64,000 bases of DNA from Pseudohongiella spirulinae (GCF_001444425.1 NZ_CP013189.1:3162001-3226000), one strand, 5' to 3'. Shown: positions 25,525 through 34,887, counted from the first letter of the stretch. Made by a program: numbers and translations. Notes: generated from the sequence alone by a model not told the origin.

Positions 25525-27675
25525 GTGTGGCGATTCATGACATCACCTCTTCCCGTCAGGCTGCTGAGTGCCTCCCTGGCCGTCACCGGTCTCACACTTG
25601 CCAGCCCCGCGCTTATCGCACAAAGCGCCGCAGAAATAGAAGAAATTATTGTGTCCACCCAGCGCCAGGCTTACCGTGGCGATTTCACTGCACTGGAAAC
25701 ACCACAGTCAATCCAGGTTCTCAACGTAGAGCTGATGGAGCAGGCCGGCGTCACTGACCTGAATCAGGCACTGGATCTTTCAGCGGCTGTGGCACGCCAG
25801 AACAATTTTGGTGGTCTGTGGAACAGCTTTGCGGTGCGTGGTTTTGCCGGCGATGAGAACCTGCCCAGCAATTACCTGGTCAATGGGTTTAATGCCGGCA
25901 GAGGCTTTGGCGGCTCGCGCGACATTTCCGGCATTCAGGCTGTTGAAGTGCTCAAGGGGCCGATGGCTGCGCTGTTCGGCCGCGGTGAACCGGGCGGTGC
26001 CATCAATCTGGTAACCAAGCGCCCGACTGGCGTATCTGCGGGACAATTACGGGCAGGTCTGGATGAGTTCGGCACAGTGCGCACTGATCTCGATTACAGC
26101 TCCAATGTCATTGGTGACCGGGCCGCCTTCCGTCTGGTGGGGTTCCGTGAGAACGGTGAGAGCTTTCGGGATACTGTGGACTGGCAAGCATATGGATTCA
26201 CTCCATCGGTCATCGTTCAGTTGGCCGAATCCACAACACTGGTTTATGAGCTGGAAACATCGCGCAATAAAGTACCTTTCGACCGGGGCGTTGTCGCGGT
26301 CAATGGTGAGCTCGGCCTGATACCCCCATCACGCTTTCTGGGCGAGCCCGGCGATGGCCCAATGGACGCCCAGGTCACCGGGCATCAGATTGAGCTGAAT
26401 CAAGAGCTCAACACCAGCTGGAATCTGTTGCTGGGTTACAACTATCGCGATACCTCGCTGACAGGCTTCTCAACGGAACCGGAATTGACAGGCAGTCGGC
26501 AACGCCTTGATCGAGACGGCCGCAACCTGACCCGCCAGCGACGCCTGCGAAATTATGACGCTGAATATCAGGTCATCCGGGCTGAACTGAATGGCCAGAT
26601 TGAGCTGGGCGGCCTGTCACACCGCTTGATTGTCGGTATTGATTCGGATCGCTTTGACAACGATCAGATATTTCGTCGCTATCGCGCACCGGTCCTCGGG
26701 TCCGGTACGACACTGGAACAATCGCTTGCCATCGACATATTCAACCCTGTGTATGGCCAGTTTGCGCTACCCGCCCCGACACCACTGACCGATCGCCTGG
26801 AAGTCCTCAAAGCTACTGGCATTTACGTTCAGGATCAGATCAATCTGACCGATGCCCTGCAGATTCGTGTCGGGCTGCGTTTTGACGATTTCAGCCAGCG
26901 AACAGACAATCGCCTGAACGGCAGGTCATCGCGACAGTCAGACAGCCGCTTCAGCCCGCAACTGGGAGCCGTCTACATGCTTGGCAATCAGGTAAGTCTT
27001 TATGGCACCTACGGACAAGGCTTTCGGGCGAACTCTGGCACTGACGTGTCCGGCAACTCATTCGCAGCCAATGAAAGCAGCTCCACGGAGGTCGGCGTCA
27101 AGTTCGAACTGCTGAACGGTGGATTACAGGGCAATGTAGCGCTTTTCCGGCAGAATCAGGAAAACATGCTCAGTGGCGATGCTCAGAATCCAGGTTTCTC
27201 TGTGGCTGTTGGTGAAGCACGCAGTCGCGGACTTGAGTTTGATCTGGCAGGCAGCCATGAGGGTTATGACCTGCACTTTTCCTACGCTTATGTCGATGCA
27301 GAAGCCACCAAAGGTGTGCTGGATTTCAATTTCGGCCGCCAGATTTCAGCAGGCGACAAGTTGATTAACGTGCCGCGTCACTCACTCAGCGCAATGATCA
27401 GTCGAGACCTGACTCTGGATGGCAGGGCAGTCACCTTTGGGGGCGGTGTCATTTACGTTGGCGAGCGTGCAGGCGAGACCGCCACATCATTCATGCTGCC
27501 TGGCTACGCGGTCTGGCGCGCTTACACGGCTGTTGAGCTGATCAACAACTTCAACATAAAGGCTGAGCTGGATAACGTGTTCGACAAGACCTACTATTCC
27601 AATTCGTTCTCCCCCCTGTGGATCCAGCCGGGCACACCGAGGCGTGCCCGGATTTCAGCTGAATTGAGGTTTTAA
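25525..27675 (+). CDS. TonB-dependent siderophore-type receptor
   Basis: Outer-membrane beta-barrel receptor of about 716 residues. The signal peptide ends at ALIAQ. The plug domain begins at IEEIIVSTQRQ and contains ETPQSIQVLN, SFAVRGFAGD and GPMAALFGRGEPGGAINLVTK; the last barrel strand ends in RARISAELRF with a terminal Phe. The FGRGEPGG plug pattern is that of ferrisiderophore receptors. I use GTG 25525 because GGAG is 8 bases upstream; the open frame begins earlier at 25465. The 214-bp region upstream is A/T-rich and contains a TGCCGG/CCGGCA hairpin near 25383-25412, but I could not find a convincing Fur box. It is followed by an ABC transporter with a 1-bp overlap. Confidence 0.92.
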   Translation: MWRFMTSPLPVRLLSASLAVTGLTLASPALIAQSAAEIEEIIVSTQRQAYRGDFTALETPQSIQVLNVELMEQAGVTDLNQALDLSAAVARQNNFGGLWNSFAVRGFAGDENLPSNYLVNGFNAGRGFGGSRDISGIQAVEVLKGPMAALFGRGEPGGAINLVTKRPTGVSAGQLRAGLDEFGTVRTDLDYSSNVIGDRAAFRLVGFRENGESFRDTVDWQAYGFTPSVIVQLAESTTLVYELETSRNKVPFDRGVVAVNGELGLIPPSRFLGEPGDGPMDAQVTGHQIELNQELNTSWNLLLGYNYRDTSLTGFSTEPELTGSRQRLDRDGRNLTRQRRLRNYDAEYQVIRAELNGQIELGGLSHRLIVGIDSDRFDNDQIFRRYRAPVLGSGTTLEQSLAIDIFNPVYGQFALPAPTPLTDRLEVLKATGIYVQDQINLTDALQIRVGLRFDDFSQRTDNRLNGRSSRQSDSRFSPQLGAVYMLGNQVSLYGTYGQGFRANSGTDVSGNSFAANESSSTEVGVKFELLNGGLQGNVALFRQNQENMLSGDAQNPGFSVAVGEARSRGLEFDLAGSHEGYDLHFSYAYVDAEATKGVLDFNFGRQISAGDKLINVPRHSLSAMISRDLTLDGRAVTFGGGVIYVGERAGETATSFMLPGYAVWRAYTAVELINNFNIKAELDNVFDKTYYSNSFSPLWIQPGTPRRARISAELRF

Positions 27676-28412
27676 TGATGAGCGCAGCAATTGAGGTAGT
27701 CGGTCTGCATGTCAACCGCCAGGGTGCCGAGGTGCTCCGCGACCTGAATTTTCAGGTCGCTCCCGGCGAAGTATTCGCGTTGCTGGGCGGCAATGGGGCC
27801 GGGAAGTCCACTACCCTGCTTACCTGTATCGGCATGCTTAAACCCGCTAAGGGAGATGTGATGATATGTGGCAGGTCCGCATCAAATGAACCTGAGCTTG
27901 TGCGAGGTTCGCTGGCCTACCTGTCGGAGACAGCCAGCCTGTACGAGCACCTTAGCGCCCGTGAGAATCTGCACTACTTTCTGGAGCTGGCTGGCATGAC
28001 GCCAGATCCGCAGGCCATTGAGCAAGCTCTGGACACAGTGTCTCTGCAAAGTGAAGCACGCGACAGACGCAGTGCGGGGTTCTCCAAAGGCATGCGACAG
28101 AAGGTCGCCATTGCGCTGGCATTGCTTCGTCAAACACCGGTGCTGCTGCTTGACGAACCAACCTCGGGACTGGATCCGATAGCCGTTGAAGAGTTCAATC
28201 AACTGCTCACAACACTGTGTCAGCGCGGCGTTGCCGTTCTGATGGTCACCCATGACCTGTTTGGAGCCTGCGAAGTCTCTGCTCGCATCGGGCTGCTTCG
28301 CAATGGACAGCTGGTCACGCAGTTTGAGGCCGGTATTGACGACAAGGGAGAACGCGTACACATTGACGTCGAGACAGTCAAGCGCGCCTTTGCCGGCAAG
28401 GAGGCAGCATGA
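27675..28412 (+). CDS. ABC transporter ATP-binding protein (NosF-like, partner of DUF3526 permeases)
   Basis: 245-residue ATPase with Walker A LLGGNGAGKSTTLL, signature SAGFSKGMRQKVAIALALL and Walker B VLLLDEPTSGLDP. The signature FSKGMRQ belongs to ABC-2-type exporters of the NosF/CcmA kind, not to iron importers. The ATG overlaps the stop of the receptor gene as TAATG, so receptor and transporter are translationally coupled. Two permeases follow with 4-bp overlaps, giving a four-gene operon. Confidence 0.9.
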   Translation: MMSAAIEVVGLHVNRQGAEVLRDLNFQVAPGEVFALLGGNGAGKSTTLLTCIGMLKPAKGDVMICGRSASNEPELVRGSLAYLSETASLYEHLSARENLHYFLELAGMTPDPQAIEQALDTVSLQSEARDRRSAGFSKGMRQKVAIALALLRQTPVLLLDEPTSGLDPIAVEEFNQLLTTLCQRGVAVLMVTHDLFGACEVSARIGLLRNGQLVTQFEAGIDDKGERVHIDVETVKRAFAGKEAA

Positions 28413-29851
28413 GTCTGACGGCCCGCGTCGCAGGTGGCGAATGGCAGCATCTGTTGCGGACAAGGCTGGCGCTGACAGTTATCGTCATGATGCTGACACT
28501 GATCGCCATCGCTGCGGCAACTTCCGCCTATCAGTTATCCAGTGAAGCACAAGTGCGGGAGGCCTACCAACGCGAAGCAGAAGAGTCTTTTCGTAATCAA
28601 CCCGCACGGCATCCGCATCGGGTTGTTCACTACGGCCACTATGTATTCCGTAATCCCGCGCCGCTTGCCGCCATTGATCCCGGCGTAGATACATACACCG
28701 GCCGATCGATTTTTCTTGAAGGCCATAGACGCAATACCGCCACATTCTCGGAAGCCAGGGAAACTTCCGTTCTGACCCGTTTCGGCGCTGTGTCACCTGC
28801 ATTTTTACTCCAGGTAATTGCACCTTTATTGCTGATACTGATCGGCTACAGCAGTGTTGTCCGAGAACGCGAGCGCGGCACATTGCTGCAGCTGCTTGCG
28901 CAGGGAGTGAGACCTGCCACGCTTATTTACGGTAAAGCCTTCGCCATTGCCGGTATTGCCGTTCTGGCGACAGTCCCCTTACTGATCAGTGCACTGTGGT
29001 TAACTGTCCGCTACCCTGAAGAGCTCATACCGGGCGTGATACTGTTTTCAGGTCATGCCATCTACATTGCCTTCTGGGTCATCACGATTGTGGCAGTATC
29101 AGCTATGTCCCGAACAGCACGTAGTGCGTTGATCAGCCTGATGATCATCTGGGCAGTCAGCACGATTCTGCTGCCGCGCATTGCCGCTGATGTCGCCGCA
29201 ACGGCAGTGCCATCCCAGACCCAGACAGAAATGGACATCCTGATTCAGCGAGACATGCGGGTAGTCGGTGACAGCCACAACATCAATGATGCCGGGTTTC
29301 AGAATTTTCAGGCGCAGGTACTCGCGCAATACGGCGTCGATCGAATTGAAGACCTTCCTGTAAACTATCGTGGCCTGGTGTCACTGCAGGGAGAGGCTGA
29401 GGGGAGCGCCGTGAAGAATCAGTATGCAGCGCAACTGCATGACACTCAGCGCCAGCAGGCAACTGTTGTAAATGCCTTTTCCCTGCTCAGCCCCTATATT
29501 GCCATCAGGAATCTGTCGATGAGGGCGGCAGGCACCGATCTGATCAATCATCAGCGATTTCTTGATGCGGCAGAAGCGCACCGTTTTGCATTGATTCAGG
29601 AACTCAACACGATCCACGCTCACGAATTGAGTTTTGAAGATGATGCGGCGCGCAGCATCGACTTTGAAGCGGAACAACGGACGCGTGTCAGCCCCGAATT
29701 CTGGCAACGGCTTCAGAGTTTCAGCTTCTCACCGGCACCCGTGCCGGAGCGTTTGTCAGCCGCAACGCCGCTCCTGTTGGCACTGTTCCTGTGGCTGATC
29801 GCTGCTCTCGTGCTGGTCCGGCGCGCAGCTGGCAGGGCGGGTGAAGCATGA
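28409..29851 (+). CDS. ABC-2-type permease, DUF3526 family (first copy)
   Basis: 480 residues. There is one N-terminal helix (LALTVIVMMLTLIAIAAATSA), then a large periplasmic region, then four to five helices from about residue 135 (FLLQVIAPLLLILIGYSSVV, IAGIAVLATVPLLISALW), a second large soluble loop and a C-terminal helix (LLLALFLWLIAALVLV). The RERERGTLLQLLAQGV turn after the second helix is typical of ABC-2 permeases. AAGGAGG precedes the ATG. Substrate unknown. Confidence 0.85.
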   Translation: MSLTARVAGGEWQHLLRTRLALTVIVMMLTLIAIAAATSAYQLSSEAQVREAYQREAEESFRNQPARHPHRVVHYGHYVFRNPAPLAAIDPGVDTYTGRSIFLEGHRRNTATFSEARETSVLTRFGAVSPAFLLQVIAPLLLILIGYSSVVRERERGTLLQLLAQGVRPATLIYGKAFAIAGIAVLATVPLLISALWLTVRYPEELIPGVILFSGHAIYIAFWVITIVAVSAMSRTARSALISLMIIWAVSTILLPRIAADVAATAVPSQTQTEMDILIQRDMRVVGDSHNINDAGFQNFQAQVLAQYGVDRIEDLPVNYRGLVSLQGEAEGSAVKNQYAAQLHDTQRQQATVVNAFSLLSPYIAIRNLSMRAAGTDLINHQRFLDAAEAHRFALIQELNTIHAHELSFEDDAARSIDFEAEQRTRVSPEFWQRLQSFSFSPAPVPERLSAATPLLLALFLWLIAALVLVRRAAGRAGEA

Positions 29852-31098
29852 CAATACTCAAGGATATTTTGAGAGAATCAAGGTTCGTTCTTGGCAATCG
29901 GGTAACCCGACTGACCTGGCTCATATTGAGCGTTATCTGCGCGGCCGCCCTGGTGCTGGGACAAGCAGAAATCAATCGTCAGACAGATACTATAGAACGT
30001 ACCCGCGCCCAGGACCGGATCGAGCTGGCACAGGCACTCGACGGTGCCGCCGACTACGGTGGCGCTGCCTATGATGCGTTCTCACTGACCTGGAACCCAC
30101 CTGACGATGTCGCCTTCCTGGCGATCGGGCAACGCGATATCGCACCATGGATGCTTCGAATACGGGCGCTGGCACTGGAGGGGCAAATTCATGAGTCAGA
30201 TAATTTCAATCCTGAACTGAGTCTGGCCGGTCGATTCGATTATGCGTTTGTCATCGCTTTTGTGCTGCCTCTGTTTATTATTGCGTTGCTCTACGATGTT
30301 TATGCTGGCGAACGCGATTCAGGGCGAGTCGCAATGCTAACCGCCACAGCACGCAGAGCTGGTCGCCTGTGGGCACCGAGAATTCTGGCGCTGAGCGGTG
30401 GGGCCGCCCTGGCATGCCTGCTGCCGCTCTGGTTGCTGGGGCTCTCTTTCGGAGGCAACGCGGCGGCATTGCTGGCTGTCAGTGCCATCGTGATTGCTGC
30501 CGTCATATTCTGGAGCCTGCTGGTGTCAGTCGTTGCATTCCGCACATGGTCAGCATCTGTTTCGGCAGCACTGGCGACAAGCTGCTGGCTGATTCTGGCT
30601 TTGCTGGTGCCGCTGTCGGGAAAACTTCTGATTGACCGGGCCGTACCCGGTATTGACGGTGCCCGGATCAGCCTGCTGCAGCGTGAAACTGTCAACGGCG
30701 CATGGGATCTGCCCAAAGCCGCGACGATGGATCGATTCTACGCCAGCCATCCCGAATGGTCGCACTCAGCGCCCGTCGCTGCGCCATTCCACTGGAAATG
30801 GTATTACGCATTTCAACAGGTCGGTGACGAAACAGCGGCACCCCTTTCGGCAGCTCACCGGGAATCAATTATTGCGCGGGACCGGCTGACCGCTTATACA
30901 GCCATCTTTTCTCCACCGGTTGCGGTCATGCGATCGCTGCAGAAAATTGCAGGGACCGATACTCAATCAGCGCTGGCATATGAGCAAAAAATTCGCGATT
31001 ATCATGCCGAAATCCGACATTTCTTTTATCCTTTGCTGTTTGAGGAAGTTGCATTCTCAAGGGAAAACCTTTCAGGCTTCCCGCTGTTTGAGGATTAA
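29848..31098 (+). CDS. ABC-2-type permease, DUF3526 family (second copy)
   Basis: 416 residues, distantly paralogous to the preceding gene. Shared order is an N-terminal helix, a periplasmic segment with FNPELSLAGRFDYAFVIAFV, the turn YAGERDSGRVAMLTATARRA, and four more helices (LALSGGAALACLLPLWLLGL, LLAVSAIVIAAVIFWSLLVS). Two non-identical permeases with one ATPase would make a heterodimeric transporter. It ends the operon 16 bp before a convergent GNAT gene. Its substrate may be the ligand of the upstream TonB receptor or an exported partner molecule; both are inference. Confidence 0.85.
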   Translation: MTILKDILRESRFVLGNRVTRLTWLILSVICAAALVLGQAEINRQTDTIERTRAQDRIELAQALDGAADYGGAAYDAFSLTWNPPDDVAFLAIGQRDIAPWMLRIRALALEGQIHESDNFNPELSLAGRFDYAFVIAFVLPLFIIALLYDVYAGERDSGRVAMLTATARRAGRLWAPRILALSGGAALACLLPLWLLGLSFGGNAAALLAVSAIVIAAVIFWSLLVSVVAFRTWSASVSAALATSCWLILALLVPLSGKLLIDRAVPGIDGARISLLQRETVNGAWDLPKAATMDRFYASHPEWSHSAPVAAPFHWKWYYAFQQVGDETAAPLSAAHRESIIARDRLTAYTAIFSPPVAVMRSLQKIAGTDTQSALAYEQKIRDYHAEIRHFFYPLLFEEVAFSRENLSGFPLFED

Positions 31099-31114
31099 CT
31101 GATGCTGAAAAAGC

Positions 31115-31576
31115 TCAATCAAAATCAATCGACATAATTGTCACCATGGTGCCATTGTAGCTTTCCCGACTGAGCAGCGACCAGCCCAGTCGGGCATAGA
31201 GCTGCTCCTGATCGGGTGTGTAGAGATACAGGCGTTTTACCCCGTGTTCCCGCGCGTGCTGCATGACCCGCCGCACCAGCGTCGAACCGATGCCCTTGCC
31301 GCGCTGCGCGTCATCTACATACACACTGGCCAGCCATGGCGTCAGCTCCGGATGCGAACTCATATCATCAGCCAGAATTGTGGCAGAGCCCAGCAACCGA
31401 CCATCTACCTCAGCCACATAGGTTGTCGGAATTGGCTTACCTTGCAGATCCTCCTTCATCTCCGTCACCCGTTCTTCAAAGCTGCGTGCCGGGTTCAGGT
31501 AGGACCATTCCGCGTGGTGCCACTTTGCCAGTTGCATCAGGTGCTCTGGCTTATCCTTGAGTGAATATATCTGCAA
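31115..31576 (-). CDS. GNAT family N-acetyltransferase
   Basis: 153 residues with a complete GNAT core: TYVAEVDGRLLGSATILADD, WLASVYVDDAQRGKGIGSTL (acetyl-CoA loop) and LYLYTPDQEQLYARLGWSLL. The longer open frame up to 31780 overlaps the dehalogenase gene by 187 bp, so I take the TTG at 31576, which has GGAG 6 bases upstream and gives a sensible N-terminus (LQIYSLKDKPEHLMQLAKWH). Substrate unknown. It lies 17 bp downstream of the haloalkane dehalogenase gene and is probably co-transcribed. Confidence 0.82.
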   Translation of the reverse strand: MQIYSLKDKPEHLMQLAKWHHAEWSYLNPARSFEERVTEMKEDLQGKPIPTTYVAEVDGRLLGSATILADDMSSHPELTPWLASVYVDDAQRGKGIGSTLVRRVMQHAREHGVKRLYLYTPDQEQLYARLGWSLLSRESYNGTMVTIMSIDFD

Positions 31577-31593
31577 TGTTTTCTCCTGCCCTT

Positions 31594-32526
31594 TTAGATG
31601 TCTGAGGTCTTGAACGCCTGGCGAGCAATCTGCTCGCCATGCTCCTGGACAAAGTGTCCGGCCTCGGCGATTTCCATTGGTGGAGGGCAACCACGGATCA
31701 ATTTGCGCAAATGCTGCATGACAGGAGCACCCAGCACCGGATCGCGCATACCGATAGCCATGAAGCTTTCGCCCTGCCATTTATTGGCAAAAAACTCCCT
31801 TGCCTGCCGGGACAAGGCTGCTCCATCAGCATCCGGATGATCCGGTACCAGATTGGGAAAGCGCCGCACCCCGGCTTTGTAGCGCTGATCAGGAAAGGGG
31901 GCAGCATAAGCCGCGGCTTCCGAATCTGACAGCGTCGGTTCTCCCCGTTTCATCAGGGCAGCGATATCCAGATCCGGGCGACTGTTGGAATAGGCCCGCC
32001 AGTCCAGAAAACCTTGGCCCAGAGGCACATCGCCGGTGCCGAGCGCCGTGTTCATGATAAGCAGACGATTAATGGAATCGGGGAACGCCATCGGCAGGGT
32101 GAGGCCCAGAAGTCCGCCCCAATCCTGCACCACCAGTGTGATACTGGCATGAGGACGCTGTGCAAGGACGATATGCTGAATGAAGCTGAGCAGCATGTCC
32201 CGATGACGGCTGAACGTATAAAAAGACTCGTCCACCGGCTTGTCTGAACGTCCGAAACCAATCAGGTCCGGGACCAGGACTCGGTGCCCGCGCTGCACAA
32301 ACACAGGGATCATCTTGCGGTACAGATAGCTCCAGGTCGGCTGGCCGTGCAGGCACAATACAACGTCATCACTATCAACACTGCCTTCATCAAGGTAGTG
32401 CACACGGATCCCTTCAAACCCTGGCAGCTCACCATAATTCGGCGCAAACGGGAAATCCGGCAGCTTGTCGAAACAGACGTCCGGGGTCCTTAACACATCG
32501 TTCTTGTGGGATTTCGTTGTATTCAT
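31594..32526 (-). CDS. haloalkane dehalogenase, subfamily HLD-I
   Basis: Cytosolic alpha/beta hydrolase of about 310 residues that replaces a carbon-bound halogen by hydroxyl. The oxyanion motif HGQPTWSYLYRKM is followed by the nucleophile elbow LVVQDWGGLLGL with Asp (not Ser), plus Trp as halide ligand. The acid is in FMAIGMRDPVLG and the catalytic His in AEAGHFVQEHG. The Asp after strand beta-7 places it in HLD-I with DhlA/DhmA. I start at ATG 32526 (MNTTKSHK), preceded by GGGAAGG. Subfamily members include epoxide-hydrolase-like outliers, but the VQDWGG elbow fits dehalogenases well. Confidence 0.88.
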   Translation of the reverse strand: MNTTKSHKNDVLRTPDVCFDKLPDFPFAPNYGELPGFEGIRVHYLDEGSVDSDDVVLCLHGQPTWSYLYRKMIPVFVQRGHRVLVPDLIGFGRSDKPVDESFYTFSRHRDMLLSFIQHIVLAQRPHASITLVVQDWGGLLGLTLPMAFPDSINRLLIMNTALGTGDVPLGQGFLDWRAYSNSRPDLDIAALMKRGEPTLSDSEAAAYAAPFPDQRYKAGVRRFPNLVPDHPDADGAALSRQAREFFANKWQGESFMAIGMRDPVLGAPVMQHLRKLIRGCPPPMEIAEAGHFVQEHGEQIARQAFKTSDI

Positions 32527-32621
32527 CTCGCCTTCCCTCATCCCGATTTCAACTGACTAAAGGTGCTATCATAGCCTGCAGCGCACAATCACCCAACATT
32601 CGCCCAAGGGCTATTCACGTT

Positions 32622-34004
32622 TTGTCTGCACAAACACATCCCCGTATCATTCTGGCCATGCTGCTGCTGAACAGTTTTGCAGTGCCGCTGATGCTATCCT
32701 CCGCCAATGTGGCTCTGCCCACAATTGCCAATGAATTGTCACTGACTGCCATTGCCCTGAGCTGGGTGCCCATGGCCTTCCTGATGGCCAGTACCATGTT
32801 TGTGCTGATTTTCGGACGGCTGGCAGACAACATAGGGCGCAAGCGAGTCTTTCTGGTCGGCACGGCCGCTGTAATAGTCACGTCGCTGATCGCGTCGCTG
32901 TCCCAAAGCGATGTCATGCTGTTGACCGCCCGCTTTCTGCAGGGCGCCAGCGCGGCCATGCTGCATGCCACACAGATGGCCATTATCAGCTCGGTGTTTC
33001 CCGCCAATCAGCGCGGCAAATATATTGGCCTGGTAACCGGCTCCATCTACATAGGACTGTCCGCGGGCCCGCTGCTGGGCGGCCTGGTGATAGACAGTGT
33101 CGGCTGGCGGGCAGCCTTTCTTATGCATGTGCCTCTGGCGGCGATGGTATTGATCATGGGCGTATTCTTTGTGCACGATGAGTGGCGCGGTGAGAAAAGT
33201 ATTCCCTTTGATCTGCGCGGCGCCGTTGGCTGGATCATCAGCATATTGCTGTTCTGCCTGGGCGTGTCCCGGCTGCCAAACACGGACAGTTACTTGCTGC
33301 TGCTCGCCAGTGCCGTCAGCATTACCCTGTTTATTCGTCATGCACGAACAACCCTGCACCCGCTTTGGGACGTTAAATTATTCTTTGGCAACCGGACCTT
33401 CACGCTCTCTGCCGCTGCATCGTTAATGATGTATAGCGCCACCTATGCCAATGTGGTGTTGTTGAGCCTGTACCTGCAGTCCGTTAAAGGTCTCAGCGCC
33501 AGCAGCGCGGGCATGATCATGATGATTCAGCCTGCGGTCATGGCCCTGGGCTCACCCATCATGGGGCGTCTGTCTGATCGGCTGGAACCGCGCTGGCTGG
33601 CCTCAGCAGGCATGGCGGTGACGGCAGGCGGGCTGTTTGTGCTGGCAAACCTGCATCCGGACAGCAGCCTCATGTATGTTGCTATTGCTCTGCTGATGAC
33701 CGGCGGCGGTTTTGCACTGTTTTCCTCACCTAACGTGAATGCCATTATGGGTTCGGTTGAAGCGAAACACTTTGGCAGCGCTTCAGGAGCTGTAGCCACT
33801 ACACGCCTGATCGGCCAGCTTAACAGCATGGTGCTGGTGACCCTGGTAGTGGGCCTGGTCATGGGCAACACGCTGATCAGTGCAGACAGCATTCCGCAAC
33901 TGGCGCGGGCGATTGATCTGAGCTTTGCGATTGCCGGGCTGATCTGCCTGCCGGGCATTGCATTTTCTCTGGCACGTGGCCGACTGCATAGCAAACCAGC
34001 CTGA
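32622..34004 (+). CDS. MFS drug transporter, DHA2 (EmrB/QacA) family
   Basis: Inner-membrane proton antiporter of about 460 residues with about 14 hydrophobic segments. Motif A is FGRLADNIGRKRVFLVG and the DHA2 motif C region is GLSAGPLLGGLVIDSVGWRAAF. The frame is open from 32517 but that part overlaps the dehalogenase promoter. TTG 32622 after AAGGG (spacing 11) gives a natural N-terminus just before the first helix (RIILAMLLLNSFAVPLMLSS). Divergent from the haloalkane dehalogenase. Substrates cannot be predicted. Confidence 0.85.
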   Translation: MSAQTHPRIILAMLLLNSFAVPLMLSSANVALPTIANELSLTAIALSWVPMAFLMASTMFVLIFGRLADNIGRKRVFLVGTAAVIVTSLIASLSQSDVMLLTARFLQGASAAMLHATQMAIISSVFPANQRGKYIGLVTGSIYIGLSAGPLLGGLVIDSVGWRAAFLMHVPLAAMVLIMGVFFVHDEWRGEKSIPFDLRGAVGWIISILLFCLGVSRLPNTDSYLLLLASAVSITLFIRHARTTLHPLWDVKLFFGNRTFTLSAAASLMMYSATYANVVLLSLYLQSVKGLSASSAGMIMMIQPAVMALGSPIMGRLSDRLEPRWLASAGMAVTAGGLFVLANLHPDSSLMYVAIALLMTGGGFALFSSPNVNAIMGSVEAKHFGSASGAVATTRLIGQLNSMVLVTLVVGLVMGNTLISADSIPQLARAIDLSFAIAGLICLPGIAFSLARGRLHSKPA

Positions 34005-34082
34005 CCATCAACAACTTATCAAACAGGCCGGGCTTCTGTTAATCTCGGCGACATAACAATAACTCCATGAGAGGACATCACC

Positions 34083-34781
34083 GTGCGACAACTCACCGCT
34101 TTGCTTTCCAGCCTGTCTTTAACCCTGTTTATTGCCTTGCCCATCACGGCACAGGACTTGCCAGATCCGACTCGTTTCGAGGCAGCCATTGAACGCTTTG
34201 AAGAAGCTGACCGCAACAACCCGCCACCCAAAGGTGCCATTGTGCTTACCGGCAGCTCCAGCATCATGTTCTGGAATGAGGACGCCCCGGCGGATCTGGC
34301 ACCGCTGACCGTCATACCCCGCGGCTTCGGTGGCAGCGTGATGAATGACCTGCTGCATTATCTGGATCGGATTGTGCTGAAGTATGAACCACGTGCCGTG
34401 CTGATTTACGAAGGCGATAATGACACCGGGCGCAACTTCATACCCAATGACACCATCATGACGCACGTTCGCCAAGGCATAGAGCGCATTCACGCGCGAC
34501 TGCCGCAAGCGCGTATTTATCTGCTCACAGTAAAACCCAGTGTTGCGCGTGTCGCCCACTGGCAAGTGGCCTCTGAACTGAACCAGCGCTACCGTGCCCT
34601 GGCGGCCAGCGACCCACGTATTCATCTGATAGACGTGGCCACTCCGTTTCTGGATGCTAACGGCAAGGTCATGACTGACATTTTTGTGGCTGACGATCTG
34701 CATCTGAATGAAAAAGGATATGACATCTGGGCTTCCAGTATCCGGGAGGTTCTGATGGCTCACGAGGCTCAGTATGAGTAA
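34083..34781 (+). CDS. exported SGNH/GDSL hydrolase
   Basis: 232 residues with a signal peptide ending at ALPITAQ (about 24). The four SGNH blocks are visible: Ser in VLTGSSSIMFW, Gly in RGFGGSVMNDL, Asn in YEGDNDTGRN and Asp/His in FVADDLHLNEKGYDIW. Such enzymes are periplasmic esterases or lipases acting on acyl or acetyl groups, often of polysaccharides. The start is GTG with GAGAGG about 7 bases upstream. It stands alone between the MFS gene and the Fur-regulated receptor. Confidence 0.9.
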   Translation: MRQLTALLSSLSLTLFIALPITAQDLPDPTRFEAAIERFEEADRNNPPPKGAIVLTGSSSIMFWNEDAPADLAPLTVIPRGFGGSVMNDLLHYLDRIVLKYEPRAVLIYEGDNDTGRNFIPNDTIMTHVRQGIERIHARLPQARIYLLTVKPSVARVAHWQVASELNQRYRALAASDPRIHLIDVATPFLDANGKVMTDIFVADDLHLNEKGYDIWASSIREVLMAHEAQYE

Positions 34782-34857
34782 CTAATCCCTGCCAGGCAGG
34801 CATGCGGGCAGGCGTTAATCAATGTCTACTCAATCGTTATAAAAAGTGATAACACAA

Positions 34858-34887
34858 TTGACAATCGTTATCATTTGCATCTAATAT
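34858..34887 (+). promoter_or_regulatory. sigma-70-type promoter overlapped by a Fur box
   Basis: A perfect -35 (TTGACA, 34858-34863) is followed after 18 bases by TAATAT (34882-34887). TTGACAATCGTTATCATT at 34858-34875 matches the Fur consensus (TGATAATCATTATCA) at 13 of 15 positions, and GATAAC 13 bases upstream adds an inverted half-site. Binding of Fur-Fe would block the -35 element, so the receptor gene below should be iron repressed. Confidence 0.72.

Noticed and set aside
32739-33359. 206-codon minus-strand frame inside the MFS transporter gene
   Set aside because: It is antisense to a convincing 14-helix transporter and has Gln/His/Gly-rich shadow composition.
34782-34815. GCCAGGC/GCGGGCAGG inverted repeat after the SGNH hydrolase as terminator
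   Set aside because: The stem is imperfect and there is no T-tract.
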